Shown: positions 10,505 to 20,242 of the stretch, piece by piece
Layout of the letters: each line of letters starts with the position of its first letter
How positions within the stretch are numbered: position 1 is the first letter of the stretch
NCBI GenBank assembly: GCA_902576415.1
Contig: CACGVZ010000003.1
Span: 1 to 64,000, forward strand
DNA length: 64,000 bases
From: an uncultured Prochlorococcus sp.
GTDB taxonomy: Bacteria; Cyanobacteriota; Cyanobacteriia; PCC-6307; Cyanobiaceae
Reading direction: 5' to 3'
Notes under the pieces: model-generated
The model's database searches: none
What the model saw: the letters and a program-made list of their open reading frames with translations, nothing else
Told to the model about the DNA's origin: nothing
Program-made: the position numbers and the translations under genes

Positions 10505-11662
10505 TTAAGAACGAACCTGAACAGGCATGACTAAATAAGTAAAGGAATTAATATTATCTTGTGGTACAAAAACAGCAGGAGTCGTTGAAAGATTACATTT
10601 TAAAAGTACATTTTCAGAAGCAATAACTTTTAACCCCTCTAGAAGATATCTAACATTAAATGCAATATCAAAATCATCTCCAGAATAAGAAACAGGTATT
10701 GATTCATTTGCGTTCCCAATATCTTGAGCATCCGCACTTATTGAAGCTAACTCTGTATTATCTAATTTAATTTTAACAACACTGCTCTGTTGATCAGCTA
10801 AAACAGCGATTCTCTCTAATGCTTCAACAAATTTTTTAGTATTAAAATTAATTGTTTTAGAAAATGTGTCTGGTATTAATTGAGAATAATTTGGATAATT
10901 ACCTTCAAGTGTTCTTGTTGTAATTATTTGATTTGAAGAAATAAAAACTACTTGACCTTTATCGTAGAAAAGTTTAATTGAATTATCCGAGCTTTTTAAA
11001 GTCACTAATTTTTCAATTTCTCTTAGAGAACTAGTTGGAATTGTTACTGTTAAATCACTCTCATTAGAATAAAAATTCTGTTTATTTGCAATACTATCTT
11101 CATTACCAATTAAAGATACCGCTAATCTATGACCATCTGTTGATGCAGACTCTAGATAATTTTGTTTAAAAGTAAAATTAACTCCCGTAAGTAATTGCTT
11201 TGAATCGTCATTACTACTTGCAAAAATTGTTAATTTTAAAGCTCTCAAAAAAGAAGTAGGTTCAATATCTAAAGAAGTACCACTTTCAACAAATGGCAAT
11301 TTAGGATAATCATCTGATGGTATACCTTTAAGGTTAAAGGATCCTCTATCACTTTTTATTAAAATATTTTCTGATTCATGATCTACCTCTAGAGAAACAG
11401 GAGTTTCATTAGGTAATTTATTTACTATTTCAGATAATAGTTTTGAAGGTATAGTAATAGCCCCACTATTCTTAACAGTCCCATCAAAAGAAGTTTGAAT
11501 TCCTAAATTAAGATCAAATCCTGTCAAACTAATCTTATTTGTTCCTTGATCAGCTGTTAAAAGTATATTTGCAAGAATGGGATGTGTTGGTCTTGAAGCA
11601 ACAGCTTTACTTACTAGTTGAATAGCATTATTTAAATCATTTTGATTACAAATAATCTCCAT
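10505..11662 (-). CDS. dnaN: DNA polymerase III beta subunit (sliding clamp)
   Basis: The beta clamp tethers DNA polymerase III to the template. The 385-aa protein has the three-fold clamp layout: ILANILLTA and the GFDLNLGI region (domain 1), ESASTDGHRLAVS (domain 2, about residues 165-185) and a C-terminus ending YLVMPVQVRS, the canonical clamp ending. It starts at ATG 11662 beside the putative origin and is transcribed away from it. In Prochlorococcus genomes dnaN is conventionally the first gene. Confidence 0.98.
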   Translation of the reverse strand: MEIICNQNDLNNAIQLVSKAVASRPTHPILANILLTADQGTNKISLTGFDLNLGIQTSFDGTVKNSGAITIPSKLLSEIVNKLPNETPVSLEVDHESENILIKSDRGSFNLKGIPSDDYPKLPFVESGTSLDIEPTSFLRALKLTIFASSNDDSKQLLTGVNFTFKQNYLESASTDGHRLAVSLIGNEDSIANKQNFYSNESDLTVTIPTSSLREIEKLVTLKSSDNSIKLFYDKGQVVFISSNQIITTRTLEGNYPNYSQLIPDTFSKTINFNTKKFVEALERIAVLADQQSSVVKIKLDNTELASISADAQDIGNANESIPVSYSGDDFDIAFNVRYLLEGLKVIASENVLLKCNLSTTPAVFVPQDNINSFTYLVMPVQVRS

Positions 11663-11772
11663 CGGGCTTTGGATCTTTTTTACACATTCAATATACTTTT
11701 TTCGTTAATTAAATTCAATAACTTAATTTACTCTTTATTTCTAATATAAAAATTCATTAAAAATAAAAAGAA

Positions 11773-11784
11773 TAGTAGTAGTAG
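11773..11784 (+). promoter_or_regulatory. Candidate DnaA-trio element (four TAG triplets)
   Basis: Four consecutive TAG triplets stand four bases to the left of a tandem DnaA-box pair. DnaA-trios, defined in Bacillus as repeating 3'-GAT-5', are the single-stranded sites onto which DnaA extends from adjacent boxes during melting. Polarity is right here: the 3' end of the trio strand faces the boxes, and the AT-rich tract lies on the far side. Function is inferred from this arrangement. Confidence 0.55.
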
Positions 11785-11788
11785 GTTT

Positions 11789-11806
11789 TGTGGAAATTGT
11801 GGAAAA
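11789..11806 (-). promoter_or_regulatory. Abutting pair of DnaA boxes
   Basis: TGTGGAAAT and TGTGGAAAA follow one another with no spacer, both in minus orientation. The second is a perfect reverse complement of TTTTCCACA, and the first differs at one end base. A direct tandem next to the TAG trios is the expected geometry for starting a DnaA filament. Confidence 0.75.
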
Positions 11807-11869
11807 TAAAACTTTAGATCCTTATTTACTTTTTTTATATAGATTTAGATAGGTGGAAAAATTTTATTA

Positions 11870-11920
11870 TTTGTTGAATAATTTTTTCTTTTTTCAGAAA
11901 ACTTGAATTTATTCAACAAA
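11870..11920. repeat. 12-bp inverted repeat of variant DnaA boxes in oriC
   Basis: TTTGTTGAATAA at 11870-11881 and its exact complement TTATTCAACAAA at 11909-11920 flank a 27-base spacer. Each arm contains a TATTCAACA-type 9-mer, one base from the TTTTCAACA that recurs at 11941-11949. These look like low-affinity DnaA boxes in opposite orientations, though another origin-binding protein cannot be excluded. Confidence 0.55.
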
Positions 11921-11999
11921 ATAAATAACTTTCCTTGAATTTTTCAACAAATAAAACTTCCTTTTAATTGATTTCCACAGACACTAATTTTTTTGGATT

Positions 12000-13103
12000 C
12001 TAATATCCTAAAATTTTAGTTATATTTTTTAGTGAAGGTTCAACATTTTTCCTGAAAATTGCATCATTATTTTTAATCGCACAATCAGGGTCTTTTAATC
12101 CATTACCTGTAAGAACGCAAACAATAGTTGATTCTTTTTGAATTCTATTTTTATTTTTAATGAGTCCGGCAACAGATGCTGCACTAGCTGGCTCACAAAA
12201 AACACCTTCCTTGGCCAGAATTTTATAAGCATCAATTATTTCTTCATCTGTAACTGACTGAAAGTCTCCTTTACTTTCCTTTCTTACCATTTTTGCTTTT
12301 TCTCTATTAACTGGATTTCCAATTCTGATTGCAGTTGCAATTGTTTCTGGATTATTAACTATAATATTTTTTACTAAAGGAGCAGATCCTTCAGATTGAA
12401 AACCCACCATAATTGGTAATTTTAAATTTCTTTTTATTTTTGAATACTCTTTGAAACCCATCCAATAAGCGGTTATGTTCCCTGCATTTCCCATTGGAAT
12501 ACAAAGCCAATCAGGTGCAAAACCTAAGTCATCAACTATTTCAAAAGCTGCTGTTTTTTGTCCTTGTATGCGATATGGATTAACAGAATTAACAAGTTCT
12601 ATTGGATGTTCAGCTGATAAATCTCTTACTATTTCAAGAGCCTTATCAAAGTTTCCATTAATAGATATTATCTCTGCTCCATACATTAAAGCTTGTGCAA
12701 GTTTCCCTTGTGCAACAAATCCTTCAGGGATTAAAACATAAGGTTTTAATCCTCCTCTAGAAGCATATGCAGCAGCAGCAGCAGAAGTATTGCCAGTACT
12801 TGCACAAATTACAGCTTCACGCCCATCCTCTTTTGCTTTGCTTATGGCCATCGTCATTCCCCGATCTTTAAAAGATCCTGTGGGGTTTAGTCCATCATAT
12901 TTAAGAAAAACTTTTGTACCATTTCCTACTAATTTGCTAATTGTGTTACTAAAAATTAGAGGAGTATTTCCTTCATTTAGTGAGATGATGGGAGTTTTTT
13001 TGGTAACTGGAAGATATTGTTTATAAGCCTCGATTAGACCTGGCCATCTTTTTTTTCTGTAATTGATACCTAATTTATTCTTAATTTTATTTAAAAACAC
13101 CAT
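12000..13103 (-). CDS. thrC: Threonine synthase
   Basis: ThrC is a PLP enzyme that converts O-phosphohomoserine to threonine. At 367 aa it is the short bacterial form. The PLP lysine is Lys79 in [11 protein letters not shown], and the phosphate-binding glycine loop is [13 protein letters not shown]. An early LNEGNTPL motif is also typical. It starts at ATG 13103, six bases after the DUF1400 gene stop, and ends at the edge of the origin, reading toward it. Confidence 0.97.
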   Translation of the reverse strand: MVFLNKIKNKLGINYRKKRWPGLIEAYKQYLPVTKKTPIISLNEGNTPLIFSNTISKLVGNGTKVFLKYDGLNPTGSFKDRGMTMAISKAKEDGREAVICASTGNTSAAAAAYASRGGLKPYVLIPEGFVAQGKLAQALMYGAEIISINGNFDKALEIVRDLSAEHPIELVNSVNPYRIQGQKTAAFEIVDDLGFAPDWLCIPMGNAGNITAYWMGFKEYSKIKRNLKLPIMVGFQSEGSAPLVKNIIVNNPETIATAIRIGNPVNREKAKMVRKESKGDFQSVTDEEIIDAYKILAKEGVFCEPASAASVAGLIKNKNRIQKESTIVCVLTGNGLKDPDCAIKNNDAIFRKNVEPSLKNITKILGY

Positions 13104-13109
13104 AGCCGT

Positions 13110-13682
13110 TTAATTTGTTTTAATTTTTTCTATAGGAGAATCCGTAAAAAAGTTTAATAGCTCTGAAATTGATTCTACTTTATTCATAACTTTGCTTAAA
13201 GCGTTGACGTCTAAAATAATTGTTTTAGTTGGATATCCCTCAAAAAAACTTATCATATTTATTTTCCCATTTCCTATTTTAATACCTTGAATTACACTTG
13301 CTCTAAGGGCTAGCATGCCTGTTTTTTTATCATCTGCTCTGGGCGTGTGGATTATAGATGAAAGTCTTGTTAAAAAAACATTACCTATTTCTGAATTTAC
13401 TAACTTGCTTGCAATTGTAATAGGGATCTCAAAATTTTTATTTAATACCGATCTAATTTCTTCATCTTTAGATCCAGTTGCTCTTAAGACTCTCTTTAAT
13501 TTTTTTGTAGAATCACCTTTCTCCGCAAAAGTTTTTAATGAATTTACTTTTATTGTTCTAGAAAAAATGCTGTATGTTATTTTTATTTCTTCAGCAGCAT
13601 TGGTTTTTGAAATATTAAAAAGAAATTGAGAACTTATAAAAATAAAACATAATTTTGTTACTAGAAATTTATTAAATTTCAT
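13110..13682 (-). CDS. DUF1400-type exported protein
   Basis: A 190-aa protein with an N-terminal signal peptide (MKFNKFLVTKLCFIFISSQF, cleavage near TNA-AEE). The mature part resembles the cyanobacterial DUF1400 region: EEIKITYSIFSRTIKVNSL at the start, then LNKNFEIPITIASKLVNSEI and a Thr-Arg-Leu helix. In other cyanobacteria this domain precedes an alpha/beta hydrolase; here the protein ends without one. ATG 13682 is chosen because it avoids overlap with the kinase gene and begins the signal peptide. Function is unknown. Confidence 0.75.
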   Translation of the reverse strand: MKFNKFLVTKLCFIFISSQFLFNISKTNAAEEIKITYSIFSRTIKVNSLKTFAEKGDSTKKLKRVLRATGSKDEEIRSVLNKNFEIPITIASKLVNSEIGNVFLTRLSSIIHTPRADDKKTGMLALRASVIQGIKIGNGKINMISFFEGYPTKTIILDVNALSKVMNKVESISELLNFFTDSPIEKIKTN

Positions 13683-13683
13683 T

Positions 13684-15540
13684 TTATATAGTTGCACCTG
13701 CAGCAATTTTTACGAGTCTAACAACTCCTTTTTCAGTTACCTTTTTAGCAATTTTTATACCCATTTCTTTTGTATAGGGCTCATTAATTAGTCGAGGAAC
13801 TCTTTTTAGAAACATATCAATAGAATATCCAGGTACATTTTTCAAAATCTCTAAAAAGTTTCTTAAGGGTTCCAAATACATTACGATGTCACTTAAGTTG
13901 TTATTTTCATTAGACATATTCAATTTAATTGAGTTAGGTAGATAATTATTTAAATTTTTCAGTATTTTAAGACTTAGTAAATCAATTTGATTCGTTAGCC
14001 CCTCAATTATTTCATTTCTTAAGAATCCTCCATTTTGAGAAAATAGAAGATTTATGACTTCATCTAAAAGTTTTTCCAAATCTAGATTTGTTTGCTTTGC
14101 GGCGTTAGCAAGAAGATCTTCTAATCGGTCCCATTTGAATTGTTTCTCATCAAAAAGCATTTCTTTTAAACTTTCTCTTAATTGCGGATCAGGATCTTCC
14201 ATCAATCTTCTCGCAAAATATGGATAAGCTGCTCCTAAAATTTTAAAATTTGGGTCTACACTTAATGCAATACCTTCTAATGTCAGTAATGACCTAATAA
14301 TAAGGGCATAATATGGGGGTAATTTGAATGGAAATTTATACATCACACCTGACATATCGTCTGTAACGGTTTTGAAATCCATTTTTGAAACTCCTTTTTC
14401 AACAGCATTAATGAAGACATCTTGAAATGCTGGAACTATTGGCTCAAGATTAACTTCTTCCGATAAGAAGCCCAGTTTTACAAAATCTTGAGATAATTTA
14501 TCAAAATTTTTATTTACTAAATGTACAACTGCTTGAATTAAACCAGATCTAGATTCTCTGGAAACTTCGCTCATCATTCCAAAATCTAGATAACATAATC
14601 TGCCATCTTTCAACGCTAATAAATTCCCTGGATGCGGGTCAGCGTGAAAAAAACCATGCTCTAAAAGTTGTTCTAAACTGCACTGAACTCCTACATCAAT
14701 CATTCTATTAGGATCAATTCCTAATTTTTTTACATCTTCTAAATTAGTTAATTTTGTACCGTTAATCCATTCCATTGTTAAGACTCTTCTTGATGTTATT
14801 TCTTTATAAATTTTCGGCACTGCAATCATTGGATTATGTTTATGCATATCTCTAAACTTTTCTGCATTTTGAGCTTCGTTTAAGTAATCCATCTCTTCAA
14901 AAACTCTCTTACCTAATTCGTCAATCAATGCCACGAGATCGCTTCTTATCAATCCAATATTATTTTTTAGCCAATTGGCTATATTTCTTACTATGTATAG
15001 ATCTAAAGTAATTTGTTCTCTTAAACCTGGTCTTTGGACTTTGACTGCAACAACCTCTTCATTCTTTAGTTTAGCTTTATGCACTTGTCCAAGAGAAGCA
15101 GCAGAAATTGGCTCCTTATCAATTTCTAAAAAAATTTCATCTATTGTGGACCCTAAATCTTCTTCTATTAATTCCATTGCTTTATCTCCTTCAAATCCTG
15201 GAAGTTGATCTTGCAATTCGGATAATTCTTCAAGAAGAATCCCTGGAATGATATCTGGTCTTGTTGATAATGCTTGACCCGCTTTTACAAATGCTGGCCC
15301 AAGTTCTACTAATAAATTTGTTAATTCTTTTGCTCTAAATCTTGCTTTTTCTTCGTTTTTTAATCTACCAGTTAATTTATCCCATCCAACAGAAAATACA
15401 TAGGCAAAAATAGGTATGAGTGTTTGCCAAAGTCTTTTTAAAAGTCTCTTAGGGTTTTTTCTGTAAATTTTAGAAATTGTTTCTGGATCATAATCCAACA
15501 GTCCAGAGACCTCAATAAAATCAGTAAAATCTTCTTTCAT
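13684..15540 (-). CDS. ABC1/AarF/UbiB-family atypical kinase
   Basis: A 618-aa member of the ABC1 (ADCK/UbiB) family of atypical kinases or ATPases linked to quinone and prenyl-lipid metabolism. Family marks are visible: the KxGQ motif in VKAGQALSTRPDIIPG (about residues 80-95), AAxSLGQVHKA (Ala-rich loop), the catalytic loop FFHADPHPGN (about 298-307) and the metal-binding CYLDFGMMSE. Cyanobacteria carry several paralogues, and the lipid target of this one is unknown. It ends one base before the DUF1400 gene start, suggesting a kinase-DUF1400-thrC operon. It is divergent from recN. Confidence 0.92.
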   Translation of the reverse strand: MKEDFTDFIEVSGLLDYDPETISKIYRKNPKRLLKRLWQTLIPIFAYVFSVGWDKLTGRLKNEEKARFRAKELTNLLVELGPAFVKAGQALSTRPDIIPGILLEELSELQDQLPGFEGDKAMELIEEDLGSTIDEIFLEIDKEPISAASLGQVHKAKLKNEEVVAVKVQRPGLREQITLDLYIVRNIANWLKNNIGLIRSDLVALIDELGKRVFEEMDYLNEAQNAEKFRDMHKHNPMIAVPKIYKEITSRRVLTMEWINGTKLTNLEDVKKLGIDPNRMIDVGVQCSLEQLLEHGFFHADPHPGNLLALKDGRLCYLDFGMMSEVSRESRSGLIQAVVHLVNKNFDKLSQDFVKLGFLSEEVNLEPIVPAFQDVFINAVEKGVSKMDFKTVTDDMSGVMYKFPFKLPPYYALIIRSLLTLEGIALSVDPNFKILGAAYPYFARRLMEDPDPQLRESLKEMLFDEKQFKWDRLEDLLANAAKQTNLDLEKLLDEVINLLFSQNGGFLRNEIIEGLTNQIDLLSLKILKNLNNYLPNSIKLNMSNENNNLSDIVMYLEPLRNFLEILKNVPGYSIDMFLKRVPRLINEPYTKEMGIKIAKKVTEKGVVRLVKIAAGATI

Positions 15541-15608
15541 AACTTTATATATTCAAAACCTTTTTTTTTTTAAAAAAGAAGTTAATTTTTTTATATGGAA
15601 GATTTATC

Positions 15609-17285
15609 ATGCTTATAAAATTAAAGATAGAGAATATTGCCTTAATAGAGATTATAGAAATTAATTTCGAAAAAGGTTTGAACATTATTACTGGGGATTC
15701 TGGTTCAGGAAAATCACTAATTTTAGATTCCTTAAATGTTTTATTTGGTGGCACCAATATACCCTTAAAGCACTTAATACGTCCAGGAAAAGATCAATGT
15801 GCTATCGAGGCTCTATTTTCTTCTTCTTTTCAAATCAATAATTGGTTAATAAGTAACGGTTTTAAAAGTAATTCATTTGTAAATATAAAAAGAATATCTT
15901 ATAGAAAAAAAAATAAAGTTTTATCTAAATTTACCCTTAATAATTTATTGATTAATAAAAAATTATTAGAAGAACTTGGACAATTACTAATAGATTTCGC
16001 AGGACAATCAGATACTTTTATATTTAATTCTCAAGAGAAGAGAAGATTAATTATTGATGATTTATGTTCGCAAGAATTGAGAGATACAAGTGCAAATATT
16101 AAAAATATATGGGCCGAAATTCAGGTTTTAAAAGGTTTAATGAATGAAAAAATAGAATCTTCTAAGAAGCTAGAAGAAAATAACTTAATGACTAAACAAA
16201 TATTGAAGACTCTTGAGGAAGCAGATTTAAAGTCTAGTAAAGAAATCTTAGAATTAGAGTTATTAGAAAATAAACTTGTAAATAATCTCGAAATAAATAG
16301 TTCAGTTCAATCATCTTTGGCAAACTTAAATAACTATTGTCATGACGAACCATCAGTAGCGTCTTTAATCAATCAATCAATAAAAAATTTAAACAGAACT
16401 GCGGAATTTGATTTCAAAATTCAAAAGTTTAGAGAAAATTTATTAGATATCCAAACTTATGTTGAAGATTTAATTTTTTCTTTAAATTTATATTTACAAG
16501 AAATAGATAATGACGATTCTAATCTTTCAGAAATACAAAAAAGATTATTTTTTTTAAAAAATTTGGAGAGAACTTTTTCATTGGAATTACCTCAATTAAT
16601 TAAAAAGCGAGACCAATTAAGGACATATTTTCAAAAAAACGAAAAAGATAATGAGATTGGTAATATTGAAAATCAAATTAAAAACTTCCAAATTAATTTA
16701 AATTCTTTATTGCATATTCAATCTACTGAGAGAAAAAGGACTGCTAAACACTTACAAGATTCAGTAATCTCAATTTTAAGGGATTTAGGATTAGAAAATG
16801 CAAATTTTTCAATTCAATTTTTAGAATGTGAGCCCTCTGGAGATGGAATTGATAATATAAATTTTTTGTTTTCTGCGAATCCTGATCAGAAGCTTGCGCC
16901 ATTGTCAAAGGTTATTTCAGGTGGAGAAATGTCACGATTCTTGTTAGCTATTAAATCTAGTATTTCTAAAAAACCAAATACTTTCTTTTTAGATGAAATT
17001 GATAGTGGTTTAAGTGGAAAATCTTTACTCTCTTTGGTTGAGTTAATCAAAGAAATTTCTAAAGATCAACAGGTTTTATGTATTACACACCAGCCTTTCT
17101 TGGCTGCTGGAGGATTAGCTCATTTTAAAGTCAATAAGAAAGTTATTGATGGAATTACTTATACTTCAATATTAAGACTAAAGACAAAAAAACAAAGAAA
17201 ACATGAATTAATGGAACTTATTGGCGGGGGTTCTGCCGAAGTAAATGAATATGCTTCTATACTTCTTGATAAAGCTGCTGCATAA
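15609..17285 (+). CDS. recN: DNA repair protein RecN
   Basis: RecN is an SMC-like ATPase acting in double-strand-break repair. The ATP-binding head opens with IIEINFEKGLNIITGDSGSG (Walker A 29-36). It closes with the signature SKVISGGEMSRFLLAI and Walker B FFLDEIDSGLSG (about residue 458). Between them, about residues 155-370 form a Lys/Glu/Leu-rich coiled coil. The 558-aa length is normal. The gene is divergent from the ABC1 kinase and is followed by uvrA after 53 bases. Confidence 0.96.
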   Translation: MLIKLKIENIALIEIIEINFEKGLNIITGDSGSGKSLILDSLNVLFGGTNIPLKHLIRPGKDQCAIEALFSSSFQINNWLISNGFKSNSFVNIKRISYRKKNKVLSKFTLNNLLINKKLLEELGQLLIDFAGQSDTFIFNSQEKRRLIIDDLCSQELRDTSANIKNIWAEIQVLKGLMNEKIESSKKLEENNLMTKQILKTLEEADLKSSKEILELELLENKLVNNLEINSSVQSSLANLNNYCHDEPSVASLINQSIKNLNRTAEFDFKIQKFRENLLDIQTYVEDLIFSLNLYLQEIDNDDSNLSEIQKRLFFLKNLERTFSLELPQLIKKRDQLRTYFQKNEKDNEIGNIENQIKNFQINLNSLLHIQSTERKRTAKHLQDSVISILRDLGLENANFSIQFLECEPSGDGIDNINFLFSANPDQKLAPLSKVISGGEMSRFLLAIKSSISKKPNTFFLDEIDSGLSGKSLLSLVELIKEISKDQQVLCITHQPFLAAGGLAHFKVNKKVIDGITYTSILRLKTKKQRKHELMELIGGGSAEVNEYASILLDKAAA

Positions 17286-17302
17286 AATAAAAAAAATTCC
17301 AC

Positions 17303-17308
17303 TATAAT
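17303..17308 (+). promoter_or_regulatory. Candidate -10 element upstream of uvrA
   Basis: A perfect TATAAT lies 30 bases before the uvrA ATG in the 53-base recN-uvrA gap. No good -35 hexamer is seen at standard spacing, where the recN 3' end lies. It may allow uvrA to be transcribed apart from recN. Confidence 0.4.
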
Positions 17309-17338
17309 AGTTTTTTTAAACCATAATTAGACTCAAAC

Positions 17339-20242
17339 ATGGTTATAAAAACTGATAATAATTTTGAACAAGATAATTCAATTATTATAAGGGGAGCTCG
17401 TCAGCATAATTTAAAGAATATTGATCTTTCTCTACCTAGAAATAAATTTATTGTTTTTACGGGAGTCAGTGGAAGCGGTAAAAGTTCTTTAGCTTTTGAT
17501 ACAATTTTTGCTGAAGGTCAAAGAAGATATGTTGAAAGTCTTTCAGCATATGCAAGACAATTTTTAGGTCAAGTAGATAAACCAGATGTTGACAATATTG
17601 AGGGATTATCACCTGCTATTTCAATTGATCAAAAATCAACAAGTCATAATCCTCGATCAACAGTTGGAACAGTAACAGAGATACAAGATTACCTGAGGCT
17701 GTTGTTTGGTCGTGCTGGCGAACCGCATTGTCATCATTGCGGGATTCCAATTGCGCCACAAACAATTGATGAAATGGTTGATCAAATTCTTTTATTGCCA
17801 GAAGGAACAAGGTACCAATTGTTGGCTCCTGTAGTAAGAGGGAAGAAAGGAACTCATACAAAATTAATAAGTGGATTAGCTGCGGAGGGTTTCGCTAGAA
17901 TAAGGATTAACGGCGAGGTGAGAGAACTGGCAGATAGTATTGAATTAGATAAAAATCAAATTCATAATATTGAGGTAGTTGTTGATAGACTAATTGCAAG
18001 GGAAGGAATACAAGAAAGATTAAATGATTCTCTACAAACTTGTCTTAAGAGGGGAGATGGTCTGGCAATAGTCGAAGTTGTTCCAAAAAAAGGCGAAAAT
18101 TTACCTTCTAACTTAGAGAGAGAGAAATTGTATTCAGAAAATTATGCATGTCCTGTTCATGGTTCTATTGTTGAGGAACTTTCTCCTAGACTTTTTTCCT
18201 TTAACAGCCCATATGGGGCATGTCCAGACTGTCATGGGATTGGCTATCTAAAAAAATTTACTGCTGATAGAGTTGTACCAGATCAAACTTTACCTGTTTA
18301 TGCTGCAATAGCGCCTTGGAGTGAAAAAGATAATACTTATTACTTTTCTTTACTTTATTCTGTAGGCCAGGCTTATGGTTTTGAATTAAAGACTCCTTGG
18401 AAAGATTTAAGTGATTTGCAAAAAAAAGTTTTACTACTGGGATCAGATAAACCAATATTAATTCAAGCTGATAGTCGTTTTAAAGCTTCTAGTGGTTTCG
18501 AAAGACCTTTTGAGGGAATTTTACCAATTTTAGAAAGGCAATTGAATGAAGCTAATGGAGAATCAGTAAAACAAAAACTAGAAAAGTACCAAGAATTGGT
18601 TCCCTGTAAGACTTGTTCTGGTAAAAGATTAAGACCTGAAGCTTTGGCAGTTAAACTTGGCCCATATAATATTACTGACTTAACTTCGATAAGCGTTTCT
18701 GAAACTTTAACTCATGTAGAGCGTATCATGGGTTTAGGTAAGACTAAGAAGGAAAATATATCTTTAACAGAAAAACAAAAGCAGATAGGTGAATTGGTTT
18801 TAAAAGAGATTCGTTTACGTTTGAAGTTTTTAATTAATGTTGGTTTAGATTATTTAACTTTAGATCGACCAGCCATGACTTTGTCTGGCGGAGAAGCTCA
18901 GCGTATTAGATTAGCTACGCAAATAGGTGCAGGCCTTACTGGTGTTTTATATGTGTTAGACGAACCAAGTATTGGTTTACATCAGAGAGACAATGATAGA
19001 TTATTAGAAACATTAAAAAGCTTAAGAGACCTTGGTAATACTTTAGTTGTTGTTGAACATGACGAAGATACTATGAAATCTGCAGATTATTTAGTAGATA
19101 TTGGACCAGGTGCGGGTATTTATGGTGGGGAAATTATTGCTAAGGGATCATATCAAGATGTTTTGAAATCAGAGAGGTCATTAACTGGGGCTTATCTAAG
19201 CGGTAGGAAGTCAATTCCTACTCCAAAAGAACGTAGATCCTCGGTTAAAAAAAGTTTAATTTTAAATAGTTGCTCAAAAAATAATTTAAAGAATATATCT
19301 GTAGAATTTCCATTAGGAAGACTAGTTTCTGTAACTGGTGTCAGTGGTAGTGGGAAAAGTACTTTGATAAATGAACTACTTCATCCTGCCTTGTGTCACT
19401 CTCTTGGATTAAAAGTTCCTTTTCCTCAAGGGGTAGGAGAGTTAAAGGGTATAAAGGCAATTGATAAAGTTATCGTTATTGATCAATCTCCAATAGGGAG
19501 AACACCAAGATCAAACCCTGCTACCTATACAGGCGCCTTTGATCCTATAAGGCAGATATTTACCGCCACAGTGGAAGCTAAAGCTAGAGGTTATCAGGCT
19601 GGTCAGTTTAGCTTTAATGTGAAAGGCGGAAGATGTGAAGCGTGTAAAGGCCAAGGAGTTAATGTCATCGAAATGAATTTTTTGCCTGATGTGTATGTTC
19701 AATGTGAAGTATGTAAAGGAGCTCGATTTAACCGAGAAACTCTTCAAGTTAAATATAAAGGCTTTAATATTTCCGACGTCTTAGAGATGACTGTTGAACA
19801 AGCAGCAGAAACCTTTTCCGCAATACCTCAAGCTGCTGATAGGTTATCTACATTAGTAGATGTTGGATTAGGGTATGTCAAATTAGGCCAACCTGCTCCT
19901 ACATTATCTGGGGGAGAGGCTCAAAGAGTTAAATTAGCTACAGAATTATCTAAAAGGGCTACTGGAAAAACTCTATATTTGATTGATGAACCAACTACAG
20001 GTTTAAGTTTTTATGACGTTCATAAATTAATGGATGTGATACAACGTTTGGTAGATAAAGGGAATTCTGTAATTGTTATCGAACATAATTTAGACGTTAT
20101 TAGATGTTCTGACTGGATTATTGATTTAGGACCTGATGGAGGAGATAAAGGTGGCGAAATTATTGCAGAAGGTATTCCTGAAGATGTAGCTAAACATCCC
20201 ACAAGCCATACAGCAAAATATCTTAAAAAAGTTCTTAAATAA
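17339..20242 (+). CDS. uvrA: Excinuclease ABC subunit UvrA
   Basis: UvrA is the damage-sensing ABC ATPase of nucleotide excision repair. Both halves are intact. The first Walker A is GVSGSGKSSL (about residues 42-51) and the second GVSGSGKSTL (about 667). Zinc modules are CHHCGIPI, CPDCHG with CKTCSGKRL, and CEACKGQG with CEVCKG. Two signatures read LSGGEAQRIRLATQ and LSGGEAQRVKLATE. The 967-aa length is standard. A TATAAT box upstream suggests its own promoter, although it closely follows recN. Confidence 0.98.
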   Translation: MVIKTDNNFEQDNSIIIRGARQHNLKNIDLSLPRNKFIVFTGVSGSGKSSLAFDTIFAEGQRRYVESLSAYARQFLGQVDKPDVDNIEGLSPAISIDQKSTSHNPRSTVGTVTEIQDYLRLLFGRAGEPHCHHCGIPIAPQTIDEMVDQILLLPEGTRYQLLAPVVRGKKGTHTKLISGLAAEGFARIRINGEVRELADSIELDKNQIHNIEVVVDRLIAREGIQERLNDSLQTCLKRGDGLAIVEVVPKKGENLPSNLEREKLYSENYACPVHGSIVEELSPRLFSFNSPYGACPDCHGIGYLKKFTADRVVPDQTLPVYAAIAPWSEKDNTYYFSLLYSVGQAYGFELKTPWKDLSDLQKKVLLLGSDKPILIQADSRFKASSGFERPFEGILPILERQLNEANGESVKQKLEKYQELVPCKTCSGKRLRPEALAVKLGPYNITDLTSISVSETLTHVERIMGLGKTKKENISLTEKQKQIGELVLKEIRLRLKFLINVGLDYLTLDRPAMTLSGGEAQRIRLATQIGAGLTGVLYVLDEPSIGLHQRDNDRLLETLKSLRDLGNTLVVVEHDEDTMKSADYLVDIGPGAGIYGGEIIAKGSYQDVLKSERSLTGAYLSGRKSIPTPKERRSSVKKSLILNSCSKNNLKNISVEFPLGRLVSVTGVSGSGKSTLINELLHPALCHSLGLKVPFPQGVGELKGIKAIDKVIVIDQSPIGRTPRSNPATYTGAFDPIRQIFTATVEAKARGYQAGQFSFNVKGGRCEACKGQGVNVIEMNFLPDVYVQCEVCKGARFNRETLQVKYKGFNISDVLEMTVEQAAETFSAIPQAADRLSTLVDVGLGYVKLGQPAPTLSGGEAQRVKLATELSKRATGKTLYLIDEPTTGLSFYDVHKLMDVIQRLVDKGNSVIVIEHNLDVIRCSDWIIDLGPDGGDKGGEIIAEGIPEDVAKHPTSHTAKYLKKVLK

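Larger units (their letters stand above)
11663..11999. other. Probable chromosomal replication origin (oriC)
   Basis: This 337-base non-coding gap, the largest in the window, lies between the dnaN start and the thrC stop. It holds several DnaA-box-like 9-mers: TGTGGAAAT 11789-11797, TGTGGAAAA 11798-11806, GGTGGAAAA 11852-11860 (minus orientation) and ATTTCCACA 11971-11979 (plus). TTTTCCACA is the cyanobacterial DnaA-box form. Related TCAACA-type boxes lie at 11872-11880, 11910-11918 and 11941-11949. The stretch 11700-11785 toward dnaN is extremely AT-rich and suits an unwinding region. No gene or RNA is seen. Assignment is inferred from boxes and position; GC skew was not computed. Confidence 0.85.

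Noticed and set aside
15555..15582. T-run/A-run stem as a terminator between the ABC1 kinase and recN
   Set aside because: The genes diverge here, so no terminator is expected; a pure A/T stem in AT-rich DNA is not informative.
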